Of a stretch of 13,183 nucleotides of DNA, positions 1 to 9,973 are shown one piece after another. Origin of the DNA: Pinguiococcus pyrenoidosus. Taxonomy: Eukaryota; Sar; Pinguiophyceae; Pinguiochrysidales; Pinguiochrysidaceae. Position 1 is the first letter of the stretch, and every line of letters starts with the position of its first letter. The stretch is taken from NCBI GenBank assembly GCA_019677205.1, contig JAAMXY010001727.1, forward strand, positions 1 through 13,183, read 5' to 3'. Both the position numbers and the translations under genes were made by a program. The notes below the pieces were generated by a model. It searched no databases. It was given only the letters and a program-made list of their open reading frames with translations, and was not told the origin of the DNA.

Positions 1-274
1 AAAGTTATGAAAAGAGTCTGCGTTCTTAAGAGTATACGCCGAGAACTTCGCGAAATCTGACCCTAGCAACGGAAGAGTATTTCCAGTTCACTGCAGTTCA
101 GCAGTACGTGGTAACCGCAACCAAAAAGCATGCAAGCAGGTTTGTTGTCGATGGAACGTTGAGATACAAACTGGAGACTGCGCTAGATCATGCCTGATGC
201 TGCGAAAAAAGTTTGGACTTCTCCCGGTCTTCCGCTTGCGCGCCTTTTTTGAGCCGTCCACCACTTCTGCCCTC

Positions 275-890
275 ACACAACCCCACACATTTTCACGTTC
301 GCACTCTCACTCAAACGATCGCAACACGCCTTACTTATCACTTGCATCACTACCTCACTCACCTCACACTCACACATCTGTACACATGCACCACGACCTC
401 AGCTCTATGCACACGCCTACGAAACTTTGCACACATCAGCTTCATATCTACTACTACTAGCATACATGATCCCACACTCACAAGTGCCCTCAAAGTATCA
501 AACGACGCTCTACCAAACGACTATCTCACTGCCTCACTCATCTCACACTCACACATCTATACACACGCACCACGACCTCAGATCTATGCACACGCCTACG
601 AAACTTTGCACACATCAGCTTCATATCTACTACTACTAGCATACATGATCTCACACTCACACGCGCTCTCAAAGTATCAAACGACGCTCTACCAAACGAC
701 TATCTCGCTACCCTACTCTACCCAGTTTCCCGTGGCCTCCATGCACATAAAACTCTCAATTCTTCACATTCATACCTCAAACTTTGCACACCTACGTGAG
801 ACACACATTACTATCACCTGCCAAGCTCTCATACTCACACATACTCTCACTCTCACACACATGCTGCGCATAGACAAATTTGTTAGATAC
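275..890. repeat. 179-bp tandem repeat array, about 2 good copies plus degenerate flanking copies
   Basis: Two adjacent copies, about 354-532 and 533-711, match end to end with about a dozen differences counted by eye. Anchor words recur exactly 179 bp apart: GAAACTTTGC at 421 and 600, CATACATGAT at 461 and 640. A third, decayed copy follows: AAACTTTGCACAC recurs at 779, 178 bp after 601. Loosely similar sequence precedes the array from about 275. The plus strand is dominated by C, A and T with little G, built around CACACTC-type words. Because 179 is not a multiple of three, reading frames shift between copies, so open frames across the array are probably accidental. It looks like a local minisatellite or subtelomere-like repeat. 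Its function is unknown. Confidence 0.85.
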
Positions 891-978
891 CTATAGGATG
901 CAAGAGTAAGGCCGCAATGAGAACGCCCAATTCGGCGTGAAATCTTGTTAGACCGCCTCCCCTCACTAGGAAACTTAC

Positions 979-1008
979 CTGAGAGTTTCCGAGTGTGATG
1001 GGACCGAC
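979..1008 (-). other. candidate 30-nt micro-exon (minus strand)
   Basis: On the minus strand a pyrimidine-rich tract ending in TTTTAG (AG at 1010-1009) is followed by 30 nt and then a perfect donor, CAG|GTAAGT, with GT at 978-977. No coding exon could be connected on either side, so this may be chance, a non-coding transcript exon or part of an unrecognised gene. Confidence 0.2.
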
Positions 1009-1009
1009 C

Positions 1010-1450
1010 TAAAAGGGAGAAGAGAGCAAGAGAGGGGGGCAAAAGCTGCCTGAGGGGGAATCGAACCCCACGGAGCACAGCTCCGCCGAAGCCAGCGGCC
1101 AGACAAACGAGGCAAAGCCTCTAAGATACTTGGGGGGTGAAAAGAGAGTAAGGGGAGCAAAAAGAAGAGAAGATAACAGAGAAGAAAGAGGAGAGCGGGC
1201 GATTTGGTCCTACGACCAAGCCAAAAAAAAAGCCGCATTTCCATCACAGGCCACAGAGCGAGCTGCAAGATGCAGTCTCGACTGCGTCCCATGGGGTACC
1301 ATCCACAAGTCAGGACGAACCCGATTTGGGAGGCGGAAACCCCATGGGCGCCTCAGGAGAGCGGGCGTTAGATGGCGGGAAGAAGGGAAACGGTGGACAG
1401 AGAAACAGAAAAAGGACAGATACTAAGAGGCAGCGAATGGGAAGACGAGA
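1010..1450. other. purine-rich, low-complexity spacer
   Basis: The plus strand is strongly A/G-biased in several tracts (1012-1044, 1131-1200, 1375-1430), the opposite of the C/A/T bias in the repeat array just upstream. Open frames here (for example 975-1292 minus and 1130-1426 plus) are low-complexity and resemble no family I know. No gene is supported apart from the tRNA-like element. Confidence 0.5.
1046..1114 (-). ncRNA. tRNA-like element lacking a normal D arm (atypical tRNA, tRNA pseudogene or SINE remnant)
   Basis: Read on the minus strand, 1069-1055 is a T-arm: GGGG, the loop TTCGATT (1065-1059), then CCCC, close to the pol III B-box consensus. Next come TCAGGCA (1053-1047), a possible discriminator G (1046), one C, and a run of four T (1044-1041), as expected for pol III termination. 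Upstream lie a 6-bp, 3-nt-loop variable-arm-like hairpin (1085-1071) and a 4-bp stem with a 7-nt loop (1099-1085) that could be an anticodon arm. TGCCTCG (1114-1108) pairs with TCAGGCA at five positions plus one G-T. There is no room for a D arm, and the total of about 68 nt is short for a tRNA with a long variable arm. No matching 5' half was seen nearby. A degenerate tRNA is the safest reading. Confidence 0.35.
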
Positions 1451-2742
1451 AAATGGCCGTTCTCGGTTTTGATATTTTTTCTCCAATTTCTGTAATTCAA
1501 CTACAGAGATCCACCTTCACTGAATGAAGTTCGTGTCTGCATGTCCATTGGATCCATCCAATGATCGTTGTCTATTTTCTTCTGGTTCTCGCGAAGGCGT
1601 TTTATAGGTATATAGTAGTACCCTACCTATGAGCCTACCTCAGTCCAGTCTACCTCAGAATCAAAGCTCCTAAATTAAGCCGTATTTGCTCTCTCTATTA
1701 ACCGCAAAATGCTAAAAGCTAAGCGGAAAACCCACAAGGGTACTCACCACCTTCAGGTGAATTCCACCTTACAAAAATAGAAAGAAAATAGACCACAACA
1801 TATCATTGAGCAACTTGCTCCTTGTCGGCCAGTTTCATCCTATAAATTAAACAGGTAAAGATGCTCTTCCAAACTTTTTGCATCTTTACAATCAAACGGA
1901 TAGAAGCAATCCAAAGTGCAGCTTGATAAGTTTGCTGCACCATTGTGAAAAATGGAATGCCGTTGTTTTGCGCACTGCTCGTGAAAAATTCTTAAAACGA
2001 TAACAAAAGAATCGGTCCAGCCAATAAATGTATCAACAAAAACTTTACTGTCGCAGACGTCAAATGGACATAATCAGTATCTTCAATGCAATTTTCACCT
2101 TGAGATTCTTAGCGAATTGTGATTCAAAGAATATCCAGAAAGTTCTCAGCCATTACTAGTATCCCATCAATATGTGTTGAAGCGTATCGTTTTGTGAATG
2201 ATTTGCGTTCGTACGGAACTTGAATGCGCCTTAAAGATGTGTTGCTATTACCGTTAAGCCACATCTCTTGAATCCACATTTTGTTGAAGACGAAACGACG
2301 ACTTCGAGAAATTTCATAAACAGTTAGTGTCAATCACGCCGTTAGACTAGTCTCTCTGAAACGAAAAGAGTTTTTCATACTTTGAGTCTTCTCAATGCTC
2401 TACAACGCTTGACTGAAATCCAACTATTGATATCCCTGAGTAAACTTCCATGGATTCTGATTCGCTTTCCAAAACAGCTACTCCTTTAGAAACTTAGTAG
2501 TAATCGTTCATTCGCCCAAAAGTTGGAAGGTGGCATGGAAAATGTCTGACTTTGGGTCTTTGTCTTGTTGGACTGGTAATACAATTGCTGTTTTTCCGCC
2601 TAAGAATCATGATTAGCGTTGTTTAGGTAATTGGTTGGTGTGTTCTTTTTCTTCGACCCGTGTTTGGAAAATGCTTTTGAGAACCAGATTTTGATTCATG
2701 CTAAAGGGTTAGGAAATCGCAGAATGCTTTTTGTCTGTGGTT
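1451..2742. other. AT-rich intergenic spacer, no gene seen
   Basis: This stretch is visibly AT-richer than the genes around it. Its only notable open frame (2124-2333, minus) gives 69 residues resembling nothing recognised and lies in AT-rich sequence. The right edge should contain the 3' UTR and polyadenylation site of the minus-strand EMAP gene, which ends at 2743. A 10-bp hairpin at 1855-1889 is listed separately. Confidence 0.6.
1855..1889. other. perfect inverted repeat, 10-bp stem and 15-nt loop
   Basis: GTAAAGATGC at 1855-1864 is exactly complementary to GCATCTTTAC at 1880-1889, with a pyrimidine-rich 15-nt loop between. It lies in gene-free AT-rich spacer. It could be a small RNA hairpin, a remnant of a mobile element end, or chance. 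Confidence 0.6.
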
Positions 2743-5700
2743 TCAGTCACTTTTTGGTGTTACTCGCCAAACAATGATTGCGCGATCAGCTTTTCCTGTG
2801 CTTACGACAAACTTTTGATCTGCGGAGAAGGATACGCGCGAAACACCGTCGCCATGCAGGTGGACCTTGCGGTGCTTTGCTTTGCGGTGCGTCGCTGGGT
2901 ATCTATGCACGGTGACGTTGCCATCATTGTCCCCGCTCGCGATGATGTCGTTGCTTGGAGCCCTACTGACACAAGCTACGTCGGCTTTCCCGTCGAGCTG
3001 CTTCTCCGTCTCTGTTGGCCAGAGGCCTTGTACCGGCCAGCCAAAGATGCACGTCCATGAAGCCCATTCCACATTTTTCAGCTGACTTGGATGCTTGAAG
3101 TGGTGTCCATCGACAAAGTTGTGGTAGAAATGCTCTCCCTCGAGAGAGTTGCTCTGGACGACTCTTCCGTCTTGGGATACATCGAGGTTGGTAACTGCGC
3201 TTGTGTGCTTCTCGCACTTTGCCCGGAGCTGCAGCGATTCGGAGGTGTAGAGGTAAATCTTGTGATCGCTGGACGCTATTGCGATGGACTCTCCGTCTGG
3301 GCTAAACTTGAGGTCTCGGATCCAGTGTCGCGAGTCACGGCCTTCGAATAGTACTTCCAAGGTGATGGCGTCCAGAAGGAGGAAAGCGCCATCTTTGCGA
3401 GTGCGTTCCCCGGTGGGCGACCCTCCCAAGCCCACCAGCAGCCTTTCCCCGTCCGGAGCCCAGGCGATCGCGCGTGCGGTGTTGTCAATGACGCACTTAC
3501 GGAGGACTGCCCGCGCGCGAATACTCCAGACCCTGATCGTCTGGTCGTCCCCACACGTTGCGAAGACAGATGGATCCTTTGGATGGCATGAAAGCCCCCA
3601 CAGTTCTCCAGAGCAGTGTCCCTCCGCCAGCAGCACCATGGAACCGGAGGCACTGGAGACCTCAAAGACCTCCGACCCCACCGTTCCCACCAGAAGTGAC
3701 GCGATGTGTGATCCGCTTGGGTCACTCTTCACCGCGATTGCGGCAACGCCGGGATCCACCGGAGTGACAGGCGCTTTCGCCATGTCAAAGGAGCGGAGGT
3801 TCTTGGCGTCCGCGGTCCAGAGCTTCGCACACCCATCCTGGCTGCCGGTCGCAAATCCGTGGTCGCACCACGCTATGCATGTAACGCTTCTCTCATGAGC
3901 TCTGATGATGCGCTGTAGATTGCGTCCGCTCCACAAGTAGACGTGGCCGCTTTCTGCACCAGTGATGCACCGCGAGCCGAGGCCGGCCCCGCAGTAATGC
4001 GTCTGCAGTTTCCCGGCATCTCCGTGTATGGCCCGCCGCTCCGTCATGGTACGGCCTTGCACTTTCCAGAACTTGACATGGTCTCGTCCCCCAGTGACTA
4101 TGCCAAACGATGACGTGCTCTCTCGAAGGTCGCCTAAACAGCACGAGAACAGGACGTTCTCCACGCCGGCGTTGCTACAGGCTTGGAGACGACCATCGAA
4201 CCATGCACCGCTGACACTAAACCAGACCGCGAGCGAATGATCTGCATCTCCTCCAAGGCTCACGCATCTTCGATGGTCTTCGCTGAGAGCAATCGATCGG
4301 ATGGAGGAGCGGTGATGCTCGCGGAGCACTTTGATGCTCGTCCCTGTCCCAGCGTCCCATATGTGTACTCGCGGTCGCAGTGTGCGTTCCCCGGAAGCGG
4401 CCAGGCGGCCATCTTGAGATACACACAGCGCTGACATGATGTGTCTATGACCGCGATACATGCCTTGCGCATTTCGCTTCTTCGAGTAGAGGGCGCATCC
4501 GGTCGCCACCGAAATCAACACGTCTCCCTTGGAATCGTAGTTTAGACCGTTGGTGCTGTCTTTGCTGAAGCCGTGCACAAAATCCGGCGAAATGTCGCAG
4601 TCGGGCGCCGAGGTGTCCACAGGCGGCGGCTCTGAAGGTTCGACGACGCTTGCCAGCCACGGTTTCGAAGACAGGGAAGCTCTCGCATCCCGCTTCGGTG
4701 GTTCTGCTTCCGGATCGGGCCGCGAAGCTAGGCCTTCGCCATCCTCGCGTCGCTGCGTGTCATCCTGTTCCACCGTTTCGTGGTCGTTCGCAGCTTCTTC
4801 GTCGAAGTCGTATCTCCACTGGAAGACGCATCTGTCGCGGGCACCAAGACTGATGACGTGCGACTCCCCTCCCACGAAACGAACTTTCCGAACCTCGCCG
4901 GCATGCCCAGTGTATCGCTTTCCGCAAGCCCTGGAACTGGTGCAAGGGTACCTCCTCATGCGCACATTCCCGAAGGAATCGGCGCTGGCGACCACATAGT
5001 CTCCCGTCTCGTTGGTGAGGTTGACATCCACAGCCAACACGTTCGTGCCGTCGTTCTCCGCAGGCCAAACTCCTTGAACAGCCCAGCCGAGGGGGCACGT
5101 CTCCGTCAGCCATTTGTTGTCCCGCAATCGCGATGCGGCGGGAATGTACATCCCCGTGTCGGCCTCAAAGTAGTTGAGCTCAAAGGCGCTGCAGTTGCTG
5201 CGTAGATAGGCGCTATTCTGCGAGAAATCAAAGTGCTCGATCGGGGCATTGTGCTGGGAGATGACCGCGCTGATCCTGTATCCGTTCTCGACGTCGTAGA
5301 CGTATATCTTGCCGTCGAAGCACCCGATCGCAAGCAATTCCCCGCTTGGCGCCCACTTCATTTCCGTGACGTACTTTTGCGAGTCTCTCGCCTCGTGGAG
5401 CGTTGGGAAACCTTCAGCATTGGAGAAGACGACCCACTTGCCGTCAAACTGCTTGGTGGTGTACTTGACCGGCGAGCCGTACCCGACGGCAATCTTCGCA
5501 CCGTCGGGGCTGAAGCACACCGCGCGAGAGGGCATTTCGAGCTCCACCGAGCTCACAAGCTGCGGGAACGAGTCCGGCCCGAGGCTCCAGATGTTGAGCC
5601 TCCGGTCGTCCCCGGTGGTCACATATTCGGGCAACGTGGGGTGAGGCGCCAGGCCCCAAAGCTCTCTGCCGCCGTGGCCTTGCTGAAGTGCAGTTCCGCC

Positions 5701-8700
5701 AGGATGGAGGTTTTCTCCCGTCGTGGCCGATACTTCGTAGATCTCGCTCGCCATCGTGCCGATGAGCAGCTTCTTCGCTTCGATGTCCCAACACACGGCG
5801 CGAACGGCCGGATTCGCCGAAGCGAGGCTCAAGATGCTGATGGTGCGCTCAAGAGCCAGGTCACAAGACCAGATCTTCACCGTCCCGTCCTGGCTGCCAG
5901 TGCACACGCCTTCGATTGTGGAATCTACGGAGAAGATGGGCCCCTTGTGAGCCGCCACAATGCGGTCAGTCTGTCTTCCGACGAACTTGTAGAGGTGCCC
6001 GCCCTCGGTGCCAACCACGGGGTGGGACCCGCAAAATGCGATGCAGAAGAAGGCCTGCGTTCGGTGGCTCTCGACAGAGAAAATGGCGTCCTTGCGGCAC
6101 AAGGTGCGACCGTGCATTGCCCAGAAGGTGACGAAGCGGTCGCCGACTTGGATGATGCCGTCCCCTTGGTGGGTGAAGGCCACGTCGAGCGTCAGCTCAG
6201 GCCGGCTTGGCGCCTTGGCGACGAGGAGGTTTTCGGCCCAGTCATAGACGCTGATGGTTTGATGGTCGTCGCAGCCCACCTGGGCGAGCTTGGATCCATC
6301 CGCGCTGAAGCGCATGGCCTTGATGCCTCGGCGGTGAAGGCCCCAAAGCTCTTGGACGACGTGCATGCTTTGCAGGTCCCATACGATGGTCTTGGGGACG
6401 CGGCCCAGCTCTGCAGTTGCAACTAGCTCCCTGTCGGGGTGGACGGCCATGGCAATGATCTCGTCCGAGTGGTGCAGCATGTGCCGCTGCCTTCTCTCCG
6501 TCGGGCTCAGGACGATGCCGACCGCGGCGGCATGGTAGACAACGTCGCGCGAAGCGCTGTATCGCAGATTCCCACGCACGCCCGCCGAGCGGAAGCCGTG
6601 CACCCACTCGAGCGCCAGATCCGACGGAGGCTCACTCAGGTCTTCCGTCGGTCGTCGCGACGGCCCCACGATGGTCCGGTGCCAGGGCCTCACCGGCATG
6701 AATGCGTGGTCAGCGCCACTTTCTTCCATCGCAAACACGGAATCCTGCAGGTCGCCGTTCGCGCTCTCCAGCTCTTTCGGACGATCTAAAGCAGCTCCCT
6801 GAACGAAGTCTGCAGCGTACTCCCTGCGGCGCTTCTGAAGCTCCTCCTCGAGGTCTTGGTCTCCCTCCACAGTCTCGTCCTCGTCCTCTTGCTCGAGACG
6901 CCACTGCACAACCACGTTGTCAACGCTCGACGCTGAAACCAGGAACGCGTCGTCTGCCGTATAGCAGAGCGACGCGATGTTTGGACCATGTGCGTGGGCT
7001 TCGTTGAAAAAAGGATTCTCGCTGATGCACGGAAAGCGATAGAGCCTCAGGCGGCCGAATGTGTCGCCCATCGCCAGGACTTCGCCTTGCTGCGCCCGCG
7101 CACAGGCGGTGGGAACCGCGCCGTTCGGATGCCGGTCCGAGCATCCCTGCACTGGCCATCCCACGGGACACGTCTGCGTGGCCCATTCTACATCGCGCAT
7201 GTTCCGCGCCGGGCGCGGCTCTCCACTCTCGACGTCCCAGTGCAGCAGCTCTCCAAGACAGCTGCAACTCTGCAAGAACGCTCCGTCTACCGAGAAATCG
7301 ATGTGAGTAACGCCTCCCTTGTGCCCCTTGCAGATGGCGGTGCTCTTGAAATCTCCGAAGCTGTACAAGTAGATGCATCCGTCCATCGACGCAAGTGCGA
7401 GGGTGGCTCCCTCCGGGCAGCACTTGACGTCCGCAATGATGGCCTTCGAGTCTCGGGCTTCGTGTACAACCGACAGATCTTGTGAGCTCAGAACGACGTA
7501 CCCGCCATCTTTGCGCTGCGGCTTTCCGTCAGAACCACCGCCAAGTCCCACGGCGATGGCGCTCCCGTCTGGGAAGTAGCACGCCGAGCGAATCATTGTG
7601 TCGAGGACGCACATGCGCAGCAGCCGATGCTCCGCAGCATCCCAAATGCGAACCGTCTTGTCGTCTCCAGCTGACACGAACTCGTTTGGCTTCGCGGGAT
7701 TGGCAGCAACAGCCCAGACCTCAGCTTTGCAGTGACCCACTTGGAGCGGCCCTTTGTGGAGCTGGAGGCCTTCGGTGTCGTCAATCTCGAAGAGCTCCGC
7801 ACCGGCTGTGGCAACGAGGATTTTTTTGGCCCCGGGAGCCCAGGAAAGGCTCTGAACGGTCGCATCCATGCCGCCGAGGGCTGTCACGTCGAAGACTCCT
7901 CCCATTTCCACGGCCTCGGTCCACATGATCACCTTGCCGTCCGTGCCTCCCGTGATCATGCCGCAGGCACTGTCCTTCGGGCACGCGCAGATTGTCGTCA
8001 CCGCCCCACTGTGCGCCTTTACGCTTTGCATGCAGTTGCGCGAGTCCCAGACGTAGATGTGCCCAGAAACTGCTCCAGTGACCCGAGCTGCACCGCAGCG
8101 GCACACTGAGGTCAGCACCTGCCTTGTGGCCTTCGTGCCGAACAAGCCGGTCAGGCACGAGAAGGACCTGCTGCCTTTGGATCGCAGCCAGAAGAAGATG
8201 TGGTCTTCGCCGCAAGTCCCAATCTCGTCATCAGACAGGAAGCCGAGGGAGAGAACCGGCGCTTTGGAGGTCTTGCTGGTGAAAACCAATTCCCTCGCGC
8301 TCCAACTGTACACTGCCAGCGCGTGGTCGGGATCCATGCCGAGGGATGCCAACAGCTCCATGTTGGGGGAGAACGCCAGGTGACTCACTCCAACTCGATG
8401 AAAGCCGCGGAGCACGGCCTCCGTGACGTACTTGTCGTTCATGATCGACCAGACGTGGATCATCGGCCGCACCCCTTCCTGCCCGGAAGCGACCATGGTC
8501 TTCGCAGAGTGCTGCTTCCCCGACTTCGGTGGGATGCTCGAGTGGCCGAGGCTGACGCTCACGACGCGATCCGTGTGCCCTTGGTAGTAGCTCTGCTCTC
8601 TCTTCGAGATACGATAGATCACCACCAGCTTCCCAGCGGGATATACAACGTCCCCGGATGTCGTGTAGTGGACATTCTGCCTCGCGATTCCCACATTCAT

Positions 8701-9684
8701 GCCGTACACCCAGTCGACGTGCGCAGTTGCCGGCGGTGCGGTCGAGGGGATTCTCGTCGGAAGACGGGTTGGCTCCAAGAAAGCGGTCGTCGCTCGCCAG
8801 GGTTCCTGACCCTCGAGAGCGTCGACAGGACCCAGGCGTTCTATGCGTAAGCGCTCTTCGTGCCCTCCGTCGTCGTCCATGGCCGCCTGATGAAGCCGTG
8901 TGCGCGGTAGCAGCTTGCGCTCTCGATGGAACACGTCTCTCGGCTGCTTCGTGTGCTTGCTGGGCTCCTCCACGGGGCTTTCGTCTATGTCGCCGTAGTA
9001 GTCGAGCCAGGAGAGAATCTCTGGCGTGCGAAAGCAGAATGCAACAAAGTCGTCCCTCGCGAGCTTGGTCGCGTGCTCACCAAAGGCCGCGAAAGCGAGG
9101 TGCTCGAGGTCTGCCTCCAGGGGCGGGACGATGGCGCTCATCTTGCAAAGGGCTCCCACAGTCGACCGCAGTGCCAGAGTAAGCTCGTCAAGGCTGAGAG
9201 TACAGCTCTCGTCGAAGTCGTAGAGGCCAAAGATGTAGCACGCCTTCTGCTCATGCGTCATGCCGCTCATGACGGCGAAGCCGCTCAGACTCTCCAAAGC
9301 GTCAACCAGCTCGTTGTGGTCGTCGTCCAACAGCCGGAAGAGGCGGTCCGCTCTTTCATGCAGAGACTTGTCAACGAGTCCCATGTAATCCTTCAAAGCA
9401 ATCCGGAGGATCTCGCGAAACTCGTCCATCGTGAGTCCAAAGCCCTCGGCCACGTCGTTGAAGGATTCCCACAACTCGTACACACAGCTGGGTGGCACTG
9501 CCGGAATCAGAGAAGCGACTTAATGCACTTTGATGCAACTTGGCATTCTTTTTGCAGCTGCAATGCAATGCAATGCAATGCAATGCAATCTTGTGTTCTT
9601 TGTTTTCCCCCACTCTTCCAACTTACAGTTCGCGAATTGCTGGGCCGCCTCCTGCAGCGGAGCGCGCCCAATGACTTGTCCCAT
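2743..9684 (-). CDS. EF-hand / triple-module EMAP-like (EML5/6-type) WD40 microtubule-associated protein
   Basis: Spliced protein of about 2270 residues. Exon 1 is 9684-9627, the intron 9626-9498, and exon 2 runs 9497-2743 uninterrupted to TGA. Exon 2 alone has no ATG before residue 24 of its open frame, although clear homology starts earlier. Splicing supplies ATG in a strong context (AGCATGG) and joins in frame (T|TG = Leu20). The N-terminus MGQVIGR fits the broad N-myristoylation pattern. EF-hand loops with canonical D-x-D and terminal E lie at about residues 77-88 and 113-124, between degenerate EF-hands. Three EMAP modules follow, starting about residues 280, 980 and 1658, each with a HELP-type motif (DWVYG, LEWVHGF, PDFVHGF) and about 600 residues of WD40 repeats. 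Acidic linkers separate them. Known family role: HELP plus tandem propellers bind tubulin and microtubules, and EML5/6 likewise have three modules. A calcium-responsive microtubule or axoneme role is inference. Confidence 0.9.
9498..9626 (-). other. predicted intron of the EMAP gene (129 nt)
   Basis: On the minus strand the donor is AACT|GTAAGT (GT at 9626-9625). The acceptor is a moderately pyrimidine-rich stretch ending CCGGCAG (AG at 9499-9498). An alternative AG just after the pentanucleotide repeat (near 9557) would bring an in-frame TAA into the message, so only the proximal acceptor keeps the frame open. The intron contains the (TGCAA)6 microsatellite. Confidence 0.8.
9559..9589. repeat. 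pentanucleotide microsatellite (TGCAA)6
   Basis: Six perfect TGCAA units at 9559-9588 followed by one further T. The tract lies inside the predicted intron of the EMAP gene, between the donor and the likely branch-point region. That explains why a length-unstable tract is tolerated so close to the start of the protein. Confidence 0.95.
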
Positions 9685-9973
9685 GCTGACAGCAGCGACC
9701 TCGACCTCGCAGCACGGTCGCAGAGCTGCTGCCCTCTCTCCCTCGGCGGCGCTCTCGTGTGTCCTCCCTGCTCCCGCCTCGGCGCTCCCTGCTGTCGGAA
9801 CAGTCAGGGCTCTGCAGAGAGCTCTGGGGATTCAAATCCCGTCAGCTGATGCAGAGCTCGAAGGATCGGTGGCGGACAGAGACCATGTCCGCGCTCCGCT
9901 GCTTTTCGCATTTCACCACCTCTCCGCCCCTTCAATCCCATAGAATCGCATCCACAACGACTGCGCTCCCGTC
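9685..9973. promoter_or_regulatory. divergent promoter region between the EMAP gene and the unknown helical gene
   Basis: The two predicted start codons (9684 minus, 9974 plus) point away from each other with 289 bp between, so both promoters and both 5' UTRs must fit here. No TATA box is evident. The middle holds a cluster of short palindromes and hairpins: CCTGCTGT pairing with ACAG-T-CAGG (9788-9808), CTCTGCAGAG (9810-9819), and GGGAT/ATCCC around a 4-nt loop (9827-9840). These are candidate regulatory sites with no identified binder. Confidence 0.5.

Noticed and set aside
213-896. 227-residue open frame on the plus strand through the repeat array
   Set aside because: It is low-complexity H/T/S/L-rich sequence produced by CACACTC-like repeats. 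Neighbouring frames are also open, and the 179-bp period shifts frame between copies, so this is chance openness.
1284-1350. Two CCCATGGG palindromes
   Set aside because: Short, common in GC-rich DNA, and no associated structure or gene.
2124-2333. 69-residue minus-strand frame in AT-rich spacer
   Set aside because: Short, resembles no known family, and has no convincing context. It may be chance.
5233-6426. 397-residue plus-strand frame opposite the EMAP gene
   Set aside because: It is an antisense shadow in GC-rich coding sequence. The minus strand carries unambiguous HELP and WD40 homology over the same bases.
2743-9498. EMAP protein starting at 9498
   Set aside because: That codon is GTG and its first base is the last base of a predicted intron. 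The spliced ATG at 9684 explains the frame better.
9791-9846. tRNA-like T-arm (GGGG-ATTCAAAT-CCC) with a pairing acceptor GCTGTCG / CGTCAGC
   Set aside because: The element is only 56 nt, lacks recognisable D and anticodon arms, and has A where the invariant G53 should be. It is better described as promoter hairpins.
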